DNA from: Sulfuritalea sp.
GTDB taxonomy: Bacteria > Pseudomonadota > Gammaproteobacteria > Burkholderiales > Rhodocyclaceae
Direction of reading: 5' to 3'
Length of the DNA stretch: 64,000 bases
Assembly (NCBI GenBank): GCA_016708585.1
Contig: JADJFK010000027.1
Coordinates: 18,990-82,989, forward strand
The position numbers and the translations under genes were made by a program. This document shows, piece by piece, positions 54,747 to 62,623 of the stretch (position 1 is the stretch's first letter; each line of letters begins with the position of its first letter). A model generated the notes under the pieces. It saw only the letters and a list, made by a program, of their open reading frames with translations. It made no database searches and was not told the DNA's origin.

Positions 54747-55241
54747 GTGGGCCGGCGTTGTTTCATAGCGCTGGGCGCCAATCTGGGAGACCCGGTGCTG
54801 ACGGTGCGGGCGGCGATTCTTGCCCTGCGCGAACTGCCGCAGACCGAATTCATCGCCGCGTCGTCCCTGTATCGCACGGCGCCCGTGGGCCTGCGCCACC
54901 AACCCGACTTCATCAACGCCGTGGTCGAGCTGATCGCCGTGCCGCCGGCGCCGACTTTTCTGGAAACCCTGTTCGAAATCGAAGCGCGCTTCGGCCGCCG
55001 CCGCAGCGTGAAGAACGCGCCGCGCACGCTGGACCTCGATCTGCTGCTCTACGGCGACCAATGCAGCGACGACCCGCAGCTCACCCTGCCGCATCCGCGC
55101 CTGCATGAGCGCGCCTTCGTGCTGGCGCCGCTGGCCGAAATCGCGCCGCTACTGGTGATCCCCGGCCGCGGGCGTGTTGCCGACCTGCTGCTGCAATGCG
55201 CCGGCCAGCGCATCGAAAGATTGCTGCCGCAGGCCGCCTGA
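54747..55241 (+). CDS. folK: 2-amino-4-hydroxy-6-hydroxymethyldihydropteridine pyrophosphokinase
   Basis: Folate-pathway enzyme, 164 residues. IALGANLGDP, SSLYRTAPVG, QPDFINAVVEL and the metal-binding NAPRTLDLDLLLYGD followed by LPHPRLHERAFVLAPLAEI are clear. It starts with GTG at 54747, 1 bp after the pcnB stop. A unit of the dispersed repeat lies near residue 65-71, read as VPPAPTF from the opposite orientation. A poly-G tract follows the stop codon. Confidence 0.94.
   Translation: MGRRCFIALGANLGDPVLTVRAAILALRELPQTEFIAASSLYRTAPVGLRHQPDFINAVVELIAVPPAPTFLETLFEIEARFGRRRSVKNAPRTLDLDLLLYGDQCSDDPQLTLPHPRLHERAFVLAPLAEIAPLLVIPGRGRVADLLLQCAGQRIERLLPQAA
54933..54958 (-). repeat. Dispersed repeat unit inside folK
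   Basis: Reverse orientation relative to the gene: ATCGCCGTGCCGCCGGCGCC then GACTTT, read as IAVPPAPTF. The variable loop position fits a tolerated replacement. Confidence 0.75.
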
Positions 55242-55243
55242 GC

Positions 55244-55266
55244 GGGGGGGGGGGGGGGGGGGGGGG
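55244..55266. repeat. 23-nt poly-G tract before the DMT-family gene
   Basis: 23 consecutive G directly after the folK stop and 3 bp before an ATG, occupying the ribosome-binding-site position of the next gene. Slippage here would change spacing or strength of translation; an assembly artefact is the alternative. Confidence 0.75.
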
Positions 55267-55269
55267 AAC

Positions 55270-55632
55270 ATGGCTTCGATGCTGCAGGTCCCGGTGGTCT
55301 GGCAGACCGCGCTGCTGCTGACGGCATCGAACGTCTTCATGACCTTCGCCTGGTACGCCCATCTCAGGAATCTCAACGACCGGCCGTGGTGGATCGCCGC
55401 GCTGGCGTCCTGGGGCATCGCCCTGTTCGAATACCTGCTGCAGGTGCCGGCCAATCGCATCGGCCACCAGGAGCTGTCGCTGGGCCAGCTGAAGATCATG
55501 CAGGAAGCGATCACTCTCACGGTATTCGTCCCTTTTGTGGTGTTCTACATGCAGGAACCGCTCAAGCTTGATTATCTTTGGGCGGGTTTGTGTATCCTAG
55601 GCGCCGTTTATTTCATCTTCCGCAGCCCATGA
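55270..55632 (+). CDS. DMT-family (DUF486) small membrane protein
   Basis: A 120-residue four-helix membrane protein starting MASMLQVPVVWQTALLLTAS, with FMTFAWYAHL, WWIAALASWGIALFEYLLQVPANRIGH and LKIMQEAITL, typical of DUF486. Function unknown; the family is distantly related to drug/metabolite transporters. Its start lies right after a poly-G tract and its stop overlaps the panB start (ATGA). An internal ATG two codons further on is an alternative start. Confidence 0.88.
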   Translation: MASMLQVPVVWQTALLLTASNVFMTFAWYAHLRNLNDRPWWIAALASWGIALFEYLLQVPANRIGHQELSLGQLKIMQEAITLTVFVPFVVFYMQEPLKLDYLWAGLCILGAVYFIFRSP

Positions 55633-56444
55633 CCTACTTAGCCAGCAACAAGCCGATCACCCTGCCCGAGCTCGCGCGCATGAAGCGCGAGGGCGAAAAG
55701 ATCGCCATGCTGACCTGCTACGACGCCAGTTTCGCCGCGCTGGAAGACCGCTGCGGCGTGGATGTGATGCTGGTCGGCGATTCGCTGGGCAACGTGATCC
55801 AGGGCCAGACCTCGACCCTGCCGGTCACCATGGAACACATGGTCTATCACACCGCCTGCGTCGCCGCCCTGCCGAGCCGGCCGATGCTGGTGGCCGACCT
55901 GCCGTTCGGCGCCTACCACGAGTCCAGGGAACAGGCGATCCGCAACGCCGGCAAGCTGCTGGCGGTCGGCGCCGAAATGGTCAAGCTGGAAGGCGGCGAG
56001 GTGATGGCCGAGACCGTGCATTTCATGGTCGAGCGCGGCGTCCCGGTCTGCGCCCACATCGGCCTCACGCCGCAATCGGTGCATGCGCTGGGCGGCTACC
56101 GGGTGCAGGGGCGGGACGACGCCTCGGCCTCCCGCATGAAGCGCGAAGCCCGCGCGCTGGAGGAGGCCGGCGCCGCGCTGATGGTGCTGGAGATGGTGCC
56201 TGCCGCGCTCGCCGGCGAGATCACGCGCCAGCTCACCGCCTGCGCCACGATAGGCATCGGCGCCGGCAGGGACTGCGACGGCCAGGTGCTGGTGCTGCAC
56301 GACATGCTGGGGCTCTACCCGGGGAAGAAGGGCCGCTTCGTGCGCGACTTCATGGCCGAGGCGCAGAGCATCGAAGGCGCCGTCAAGGCCTATGTCGCCG
56401 CCGTCAAGGACGGCAGTTATCCCGGCGCCGAGCACAGCTACTGA
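55629..56444 (+). CDS. panB: 3-methyl-2-oxobutanoate hydroxymethyltransferase
   Basis: First committed enzyme of pantothenate synthesis, 271 residues. MLTCYDASFAALEDRCGVDVMLVGDSLGNVIQG, KLEGGE, HIGLTPQSVHALGGYRVQGR and IGIGAGRDCDGQVLVLHDMLG are family signatures with metal and substrate ligands. Overlaps the upstream stop by 4 bp. panC and panD follow, so the pathway steps are clustered. Confidence 0.96.
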   Translation: MTYLASNKPITLPELARMKREGEKIAMLTCYDASFAALEDRCGVDVMLVGDSLGNVIQGQTSTLPVTMEHMVYHTACVAALPSRPMLVADLPFGAYHESREQAIRNAGKLLAVGAEMVKLEGGEVMAETVHFMVERGVPVCAHIGLTPQSVHALGGYRVQGRDDASASRMKREARALEEAGAALMVLEMVPAALAGEITRQLTACATIGIGAGRDCDGQVLVLHDMLGLYPGKKGRFVRDFMAEAQSIEGAVKAYVAAVKDGSYPGAEHSY

Positions 56445-56656
56445 CGCCATGCCTCCGATGGATCGCCCGGCATGACGAGACACATCGCTTTCGTATCGGC
56501 GAGGGCTGGCAAATCGGCCCCCACCCCGTTGGCCGGCCGGCGGAGCGGCTCGCGATTCCCGCTTCGCCCCCTTCCCAGGGCGGGGCTATCAGTTAGCTCG
56601 CTACGCTCGACATTACCAGCGACCCATTTCGCAGCCTCACGTTAAACAATTCCAAG

Positions 56657-57484
56657 ATGCAGATCCACGAAACCATAGCCGGCGTGCGCGCCGCGATGAG
56701 GACAGCCGGCCGCGTGGTGTTCGTGCCGACCATGGGCAACCTCCACGACGGCCACATCGCGCTGATGCGGCAGGCGCGCGCGCATGGCGACGCCGTGGTC
56801 GCGTCGATTTTCGTCAACCGCCTGCAGTTCCGGCCCGGCGAAGACTTCGACAAGTATCCGCGCACCTTCGAGGCCGATTGCCAGCGGATGGTCGAGGCGG
56901 GCGTCGACCATCTCTTCGCGCCGGCCGAGGTCGAGTTGTATCCGCAAGCGCAGTCGTATTACATCGAGCCGCCGGCCGAGCACGCCAGCATCCTCGAGGG
57001 CGAATTCCGCCCCGGGCATTTTCGCGGCGTCGCCACCGTGGTCATGAAGCTCTTCTCCATCGTCCAGCCCCAGGCGGCGCTGTTCGGCAAGAAGGATTAC
57101 CAGCAATTCATGGTGCTGTCCGCCATGGTGCGCGAGTTCGGCATGCCGATCGAGGTCATTCCCGGCGAGACGGTGCGGGCGCCTGACGGCCTGGCGCTGT
57201 CGTCGCGCAACGGCTACCTGACGGAAGCCGAACGCGCCGAGGCGCCGCGCCTGTACCGGGTGATCTCCGGGCTTGCCGCGGAGGCCAGGAGCGGCGCCCG
57301 CAACTTCGCCGACCTCGAAGCCAGGGCAATGAATATATTAAGAGTCAACGGTTGGCTTCCCGATTATGTTGCCTTCCGCAAAAAACTTGATCTACAATCT
57401 CCGTCCGCTCACGATTCCGGATTGGTGGTGCTGGCGGCGGCGCGTTTGGGAAGCACGCGCCTCATCGACAATCTGGAAGTTTAG
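56657..57484 (+). CDS. panC: Pantothenate synthetase
   Basis: Joins pantoate and beta-alanine, 275 residues. VFVPTMGNLHDGHIALMRQAR, VASIFVNRLQFRPGEDFDKYPR, LFGKKDYQQFMVLSAMV and LALSSRNGYLT are present. The 212-bp gap after panB contains no recognised gene. Ends 113 bp before panD. Confidence 0.96.
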   Translation: MQIHETIAGVRAAMRTAGRVVFVPTMGNLHDGHIALMRQARAHGDAVVASIFVNRLQFRPGEDFDKYPRTFEADCQRMVEAGVDHLFAPAEVELYPQAQSYYIEPPAEHASILEGEFRPGHFRGVATVVMKLFSIVQPQAALFGKKDYQQFMVLSAMVREFGMPIEVIPGETVRAPDGLALSSRNGYLTEAERAEAPRLYRVISGLAAEARSGARNFADLEARAMNILRVNGWLPDYVAFRKKLDLQSPSAHDSGLVVLAAARLGSTRLIDNLEV

Positions 57485-57597
57485 GCCACCGCGATGCGCT
57501 CATGCCGGCGGTGCGCCAGAAGCGAACGAGACGGGAACATCGCTCCTGCGAGAGCGTTCCTGATTTATTGCCGCCTTTGCATGAGAAAGGTCTGACA

Positions 57598-57981
57598 ATG
57601 CAACGCACGATGCTCAAGTCCAAGCTGCACCGGGTCACCGTGACCCACGCCGAACTGCACTACGAGGGTTCCTGCGCCATCGACGAGAACCTGCTCGATG
57701 CCGCCGACATCAAGGAATACCAGCAGATCGACATCTACAACGTGAATAACGGCGAGCGCTTCAGCACCTACGCGATCCGCGCCGAGCGCGGCAGCGGTAC
57801 GATTTCGGTGAACGGCGCCGCGGCGCGCAAGGCCGCCACCGGCGACCTGCTGATCATCGCCAGCTATGCCGCGATGAACGAAATCGAGCTGCAGAATTTC
57901 GAGCCCGACCTGGTGTACGTCGACGCCAGGAACCGCATCACGCACCACAGCCGGCAGATTCCGGCACAAGCGGCCGCCTGA
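57598..57981 (+). CDS. panD: Aspartate 1-decarboxylase
   Basis: Makes beta-alanine for pantothenate, 127 residues. The self-cleavage site is YEGSCAID (between Gly24 and Ser25), which forms the pyruvoyl group. LKSKLHRVTVTHAELHYEGS and IDIYNVNNGERF fit the family exactly. A terminator follows about 28 bp after the stop. Confidence 0.96.
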   Translation: MQRTMLKSKLHRVTVTHAELHYEGSCAIDENLLDAADIKEYQQIDIYNVNNGERFSTYAIRAERGSGTISVNGAAARKAATGDLLIIASYAAMNEIELQNFEPDLVYVDARNRITHHSRQIPAQAAA

Positions 57982-58008
57982 TTTCCCCACCCCGTTGCGG
58001 CGCGCCGG

Positions 58009-58036
58009 GCCCACCCTCGCGGTGGGCTTTTCTTTT
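58009..58036 (+). terminator. Rho-independent terminator after panD
   Basis: GCCCACC (58009-58015) pairs with GGTGGGC (58021-58027), loop CTCGC, then TTTTCTTTT. Confidence 0.88.
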
Positions 58037-58140
58037 GGCGCGGCGGCACCGCCCCGGCGATCGACCGCGGGTTTGTGGCAGGGTCCGGCGCGGTGTATTC
58101 TTGCTCCCAGAAGAATTACATGCCTATGCCGGAGGGAGCC

Positions 58141-58512
58141 ATGGCCACCAAGATCCTGATCGCCGACGATGAGCCGAACATCGTCATATCGCTCGAATTC
58201 CTGCTCAAGCGCGAAGGTTACGAGGTGGTCGTCGCCCATGACGGCGCGCAGGCGCTGGAGCGCATCCGCAGCGAGCGGCCCGACATGGCGATCCTCGATG
58301 TCATGATGCCGCATCGCAACGGCTTCGAGGTGTGCCAGGACCTGCGCCAGGATCCGGAGTTCAAGACGCTGCGGATCATGATGCTGACCGCCAAGGGGCG
58401 CGACACCGAGGTGTCGAAGGGCCTCGCGCTGGGCGCCGACGTGTATATGACCAAGCCCTTCGCCACCCGCGACCTGATCGCCAAGGTCAAGGCCCTGATC
58501 GAACGGGTTTGA
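58141..58512 (+). CDS. Single-domain (receiver-only) response regulator
   Basis: A CheY-like receiver of 123 residues: acidic pair DDE near 10-12, phosphoacceptor Asp in MAILDVMMP near 53-56, a Thr in MLTAKG and the Lys in MTKPF. No output domain. The ATG at 58141 follows GGAGGGAG. It lies 34 bp upstream of the membrane sensor-exonuclease gene, so it probably receives or relays a signal with that protein. Confidence 0.92.
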   Translation: MATKILIADDEPNIVISLEFLLKREGYEVVVAHDGAQALERIRSERPDMAILDVMMPHRNGFEVCQDLRQDPEFKTLRIMMLTAKGRDTEVSKGLALGADVYMTKPFATRDLIAKVKALIERV

Positions 58513-58546
58513 GGTCCGGCCGCCGTTTCGGAAAGCCGAGCGCACC

Positions 58547-60700
58547 ATGAATTCCCGCATGAAGCTGGTCGCCGCCGTCCTCGTCGCCTGCGCCTGCCTC
58601 GTCGCCGTGCTGGCGGCGTCCCTGACCGTCCTCGGTTCCGGGCTGGAGGGACAGGAGCGGGCCGTGATCGAGGCCATTCTGGAGCGTCGCCTGGGTGTCG
58701 TGGTGATGGTCGTGATGTTCGCCTGCGTCTTCCTCTTCCTGATCCTGCGCGCCGTTCATGAATTCCTGGTGCTGCCGCCGGCGCGGGCGGCCGAGGAGGC
58801 GGGGGCGATGCTGACGCAGCCGGCGACCCGCCTCAGCCTGCAGGGCAGCGCGGAGTTGCAGGCCCTGATCGGCGCCGTCAATCGCCTGGCCGGGCAGCAC
58901 CAGGCGCGCGACGAGGAAATCGAGGCGCGCATCCGCGCCGCCAATGCCGCCGCCGAGGCGGACCGCAACCGCTTCGCCGTACTCATGGCGGAACTGGCGC
59001 AAGGCGTCATCGTCTGCAACATGGACGGCCGCGTGCTGCTCTACAACCGGCGCGCCCGCACCCTGTTCGCCGGCGAGGCGGGGCAGGGCATGGCGGCGCT
59101 GGGCCTGGGGCGCTCGATCTACGGCATCTTCGACCGGCACCTGATCGCCTATGCGCTGGAAAACTTCGATGCGCGACGCACCGCGCACCGGCATTTCGTC
59201 GCCGCGACCGCGTCCGGCCGCCTGCTGCGCGTGCTGGTCGCGCCCATCCCCGAGGCCGGGGCGGCAACCGGAGATGCGCCGCAGGCGGCGGGCGGCTTCT
59301 CCGGCTACATGACCATGATCGAGGACATGACGCAGAGCTTCGACAGCGAATCGAAGCGCGACCAGCTGCTGCAGGACCTGACCGAGAGCAGCCGCGGGCC
59401 GGTGGGCAACCTGCGCGCCGCGGCCGAGACGCTCTACGACTACAGCGACATGGGCGCCGAGGACCAGCAGCGCTTCCTCGCCGTGGTGCGCGACGAAGCC
59501 GCGGGGCTGGCGACGCGGGTCGAGGCCGCGGCGCGCACCTTCGCCGCGGTGCTCAAGGCGCGCTGGCCGCTGGAGGAAATGCTCGGCGCCGATTTGCTGA
59601 CCGCCGCGCGCCGCCGCATCGCCGATCGCTGCGGCCTGCAGGTCAGCATCGAGGATGTGGATGCCGGGGTGTGGCTCAAGGTCGACGGTTTTTCCATGCT
59701 GCAGGCGATGACCTATTTTGCCGCGCGGCTGCGCGACGAATACAAGATCCGCGACCTCAAGCTGCGCCTCGGCCGCGACGGCGCGATGGCGCATGTCGAC
59801 CTGATCTGGTCCGGCGTCTTCATGAGCACCGAGACCGTGATGCAGTGGGAGCTCGATGCGCTGACGCTGGCCGGCGAGTCGTCGCCGCTGACGGTGCGCG
59901 ACATCGTCGAGCGCAACGGCGGCGAGGTCTGGTTCCAGCGCGACCACGCCGCCTACCGCGCCTTCTTCCGCTTCCTGCTGCCCGCCATCAGCGCCCAGGA
60001 TGCGGTGGTCACCGCCGCCGGCGTGGCGCTGGCGGACAGCCGTCCCGAGTTCTACGACTTCGACCTGTTCAAGAGCGAGGAGACCGACCTGGCGCTGGAC
60101 GACCGCGTCCTGGCGCAACTCGCGTTCACCGTGTTCGATACCGAAACCACCGGCCTCGAACCCTCGGCGGGCGACGAGATCATCCAGATCGGCGCGGTGC
60201 GCATCGTCAATCGGCGCCTGCTGCGGCACGAAGCCTACGAGCAGCTGATCGACCCGCAGCGCAGCCTGCCGCCGGCCTCGGTGAAGATCCACGGCATCAC
60301 GCCCGAAATGCTGGCCGGGCAGCCGCCGATCGCGCAGGTGCTGCCGGTGTTCCGCGCCTTCGTCGCCGACACAGTGCTGGTCGCGCACAACGCCGCCTTC
60401 GACATGCGCTTCCTCGAACTCAAGGAAGCCGCCACCGGCATCCGCTTCGATCGCCCGGTGCTGGATACCTTCCTGCTCTCCGCCGTGCTGTTCCCGAACC
60501 AGGAAACGCACCGCCTGGAAGCCATCGCCGAACGCCTCGGCGTCTCCGTCATGGGCCGCCACACCGCGGTCGGCGACGCCATCGTGACGGCGGAAGTCTT
60601 CCTCAAGATGCTGCCGCTGCTGGCCGAGAAGGGCATCCGCACCCTGGGCCAGGCGCGCGAGGCCAGCGAGAAGACCTACCATGCCCGCATCACCTACTGA
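58547..60700 (+). CDS. Membrane sensor with degenerate histidine-kinase core fused to a DnaQ-like exonuclease
   Basis: A 717-residue unusual fusion. Two membrane helices (about 5-30 and 49-70) are followed by a HAMP-like helix, a PAS-like domain (about 140-250) and a histidine-kinase-like region (about 265-490). The usual phosphoacceptor is replaced by ESSRGPVGN, and only the end of the ATPase fold (IVERNGGEVWF ... FFRFLLP) is recognisable. A DEDDh 3'-5' exonuclease follows (about 525-700) with FDTETTGLE (D531, E533), LVAHNAAFDMRFLE and GRHTAVGDAIVTAE. The gene lies between a receiver protein and a CBS-nucleotidyltransferase it overlaps by 20 bp. Similar exonuclease/DUF294 pairs occur near acetate-uptake regulators in other proteobacteria. 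Confidence 0.85.
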   Translation: MNSRMKLVAAVLVACACLVAVLAASLTVLGSGLEGQERAVIEAILERRLGVVVMVVMFACVFLFLILRAVHEFLVLPPARAAEEAGAMLTQPATRLSLQGSAELQALIGAVNRLAGQHQARDEEIEARIRAANAAAEADRNRFAVLMAELAQGVIVCNMDGRVLLYNRRARTLFAGEAGQGMAALGLGRSIYGIFDRHLIAYALENFDARRTAHRHFVAATASGRLLRVLVAPIPEAGAATGDAPQAAGGFSGYMTMIEDMTQSFDSESKRDQLLQDLTESSRGPVGNLRAAAETLYDYSDMGAEDQQRFLAVVRDEAAGLATRVEAAARTFAAVLKARWPLEEMLGADLLTAARRRIADRCGLQVSIEDVDAGVWLKVDGFSMLQAMTYFAARLRDEYKIRDLKLRLGRDGAMAHVDLIWSGVFMSTETVMQWELDALTLAGESSPLTVRDIVERNGGEVWFQRDHAAYRAFFRFLLPAISAQDAVVTAAGVALADSRPEFYDFDLFKSEETDLALDDRVLAQLAFTVFDTETTGLEPSAGDEIIQIGAVRIVNRRLLRHEAYEQLIDPQRSLPPASVKIHGITPEMLAGQPPIAQVLPVFRAFVADTVLVAHNAAFDMRFLELKEAATGIRFDRPVLDTFLLSAVLFPNQETHRLEAIAERLGVSVMGRHTAVGDAIVTAEVFLKMLPLLAEKGIRTLGQAREASEKTYHARITY

Positions 60701-62144
60701 CGCCCGCCTCGCCGACGCGGCGTCGGTCAATCTCAATACGACGCTGTGCAACCTGCCGCTGGCGCCGCCCGTGGTGCTGGAGCCGGCGCTGTCGGTGCGC
60801 GAGGCGCTGCGCGCCATCGACCTGCGCGGCGCCGAGGTGGCGGTGATCGTCGACGGCGCCAGTTCGGTGCCGCTGGGCATCGTCACCCTGCGCGACGCGC
60901 TGCGCGGCATCGTGGAAGGGGAGTGCGACCTGGCCGGGCCGGTCGCCGCCATCATGACCGGCGGCCTGGCCAGCCTGGCGGCCGACGCCACGGTGCATCA
61001 GGCCACGGTGCTGATGTTCCGCCGCGGCATGCGCCACCTGATCCTCACCGGGGCCGACGGCCAGCTGTTCAACGTGGTCTCGCAGGGCGACCTGTACGGC
61101 ATGCAGGCGGCGGATTCGGCCAGCCTGGCCAACGCCATCCTGGCGACGCGCAACATCGCCGAACTGGCGGCGCAGACCACGGCCGTGCGGCGCTTTGCCG
61201 CGCGCCGCCTGGCCGAAGGCAGCGGCGCCGAGGCCCTGTGCGAATGGATTTCCGCGCTCAACGACCTGATCGCGCTGCAGGCCATCGAGCTGGTCGAAGG
61301 CGAATTCGACCTGCCCTACGTGCCCTGGTGCTGGATCGTCTTCGGCTCCGAGGGCCGCCTGGAACAGACGCTGTTCACCGACCAGGACAACGGCATCATC
61401 TTCGCGGCGGCATCGAGCGAAGAGGGGGAAGCGCTGCGCCGGCAGTTCCTGCCTTTCGCCCGGGCCGTGAACCAGGCGCTCGACGCCTGCGGCTTTCCGC
61501 TGTGCGGCGGGCAGGTCATGGCCGGCAACCCGGCCTGGTGCCTTTCGCTGGACGAGTGGAAGCGGCAGTTCGGCAACTGGATTTCGGTGCCGGAGCCGGA
61601 AGCCCTGCTCAACGCCAGCATCTTTTTCGACTTCCGCCCGCTTTACGGCCGCGAGGAACTGGTGGCCGACCTGCAGCACTGGCTGCTGCGCAAGGTCAAG
61701 GGCAATGCCGCCTTCTTCCGCGCCATGACCGCCAACGCGCTCGGGCAGGAACCGCCGCTTTCCTGGTGGCGCGATTTCCGCCTCGGCGGCGGCAAGGAAT
61801 TTCCGCACACGCTGGACCTCAAGGGCCAGGGCATCCGCGTCTTCGTCGATGCCGTGAGGATACTGGCGCTGGCGCACGGCGTGGCGCACACCAACACCAT
61901 CGAGCGCCTGCGCGGCGTGCGCCAGGCCCTGGGCATGCCGCTCGAGGAGGCGGCCGCGATGGTGGCCGCCTTCTACCAGATCCAGCGCCTGCGCCTGCAA
62001 AACCAGGTTTCCGGCGAGTTCCCCGCCGCCGCCAACCGGCTCAATCCGGACCGGCTGCACCAACTCGACCGGCAAATCCTCAAGGAAGCCTTCCGCCAGG
62101 CGCGCACGCTGCAGCAGCGACTGCGGCTGGACTATCTGGGCTAG
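60681..62144 (+). CDS. CBS-domain DUF294-type putative nucleotidyltransferase
   Basis: A 487-residue cytoplasmic protein. Two CBS domains (about 30-155; VREALRAIDLRG, PLGIVTLRDALRGI, VSQGDLYG) should bind an adenine nucleotide. A DUF294 nucleotidyltransferase domain (about 185-330) has the GSEGRLEQTLFTDQDNG motif near 222 with two Asp, and a DUF294 C-terminal helical domain follows (about 340-487). Starts inside the upstream gene end (20-bp overlap), so translation is coupled. No cNMP-binding domain is present, unlike many relatives. Confidence 0.9.
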   Translation: MPASPTDARLADAASVNLNTTLCNLPLAPPVVLEPALSVREALRAIDLRGAEVAVIVDGASSVPLGIVTLRDALRGIVEGECDLAGPVAAIMTGGLASLAADATVHQATVLMFRRGMRHLILTGADGQLFNVVSQGDLYGMQAADSASLANAILATRNIAELAAQTTAVRRFAARRLAEGSGAEALCEWISALNDLIALQAIELVEGEFDLPYVPWCWIVFGSEGRLEQTLFTDQDNGIIFAAASSEEGEALRRQFLPFARAVNQALDACGFPLCGGQVMAGNPAWCLSLDEWKRQFGNWISVPEPEALLNASIFFDFRPLYGREELVADLQHWLLRKVKGNAAFFRAMTANALGQEPPLSWWRDFRLGGGKEFPHTLDLKGQGIRVFVDAVRILALAHGVAHTNTIERLRGVRQALGMPLEEAAAMVAAFYQIQRLRLQNQVSGEFPAAANRLNPDRLHQLDRQILKEAFRQARTLQQRLRLDYLG

Positions 62145-62183
62145 GTGCTGCAATGCCGCTTCGTCGGCAGCAAAGCCTGTTCG

Positions 62184-62233
62184 CCGTGCCGCAGGCGCCG
62201 ACTTTGCGCGAAAAGTCGGCGCCTGCGACACGG
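62184..62233. repeat. Inverted pair of the dispersed repeat
   Basis: Left unit CCGTGCCGCAGGCGCC... (62184-62205) and right unit AAAGTCGGCGCCTGCG... (62212-62233) are inverse copies with one mismatch around a 6-nt spacer. Placed about 40 bp after the CBS-nucleotidyltransferase stop; it can fold into a long hairpin and act as a terminator. Confidence 0.85.
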
Positions 62234-62339
62234 CGCCGGCTTGCAGAAATGCCGGATAAATCGTTTAATCCGGATCAGTCGGCAACGCCGCCTGCGCACA
62301 CACGGGACTTTTTGCGCCGGTAACGCTCCCGGGTTTTAG

Positions 62340-62467
62340 GTTCCACTAAATTTGGACAAGGCATTGATGAGTATGGAAATCATGAAGTGCCAGGATTTTT
62401 ATACAGCCTATTTGATGGATAATTTTCCATCATTTAGGCAACCGACTTAACGTTCGGCCTCTTGACC
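62340..62467. other. AT-rich stretch before the truncated exported ORF
   Basis: Markedly lower GC than the rest of the window. It contains a TGATGGA/TCCATCA hairpin near 62412-62431. No gene recognised; probably imported DNA or a promoter region for the small ORF at 62468. Confidence 0.45.
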
Positions 62468-62623
62468 ATGCCACACAAACTGATTCCAAGTCTTTTGTTT
62501 GTCTTCGCTTTACTTCTCTCACCAATTTCATTGGCGAACGATAGTCCTCTCGCAGAGCGCCCGAAGATCCCCGAATCCCGCGATCCTCGCACAGCATCCC
62601 CTGCGGGGCGACAGCCCGAATAA
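62468..62623 (+). pseudogene. Truncated exported protein ORF (signal peptide only)
   Basis: A 51-residue reading frame starting MPHKLIPSLLFVFALLLSPISLA, a clear Sec signal peptide with cleavage after SLA, then NDSPLAERPKIPESRD and a stop. The mature part is too short and low-complexity to be a normal product, so this looks like the 5' remnant of an exported-protein gene cut by the adjacent mobile element. Confidence 0.55.
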
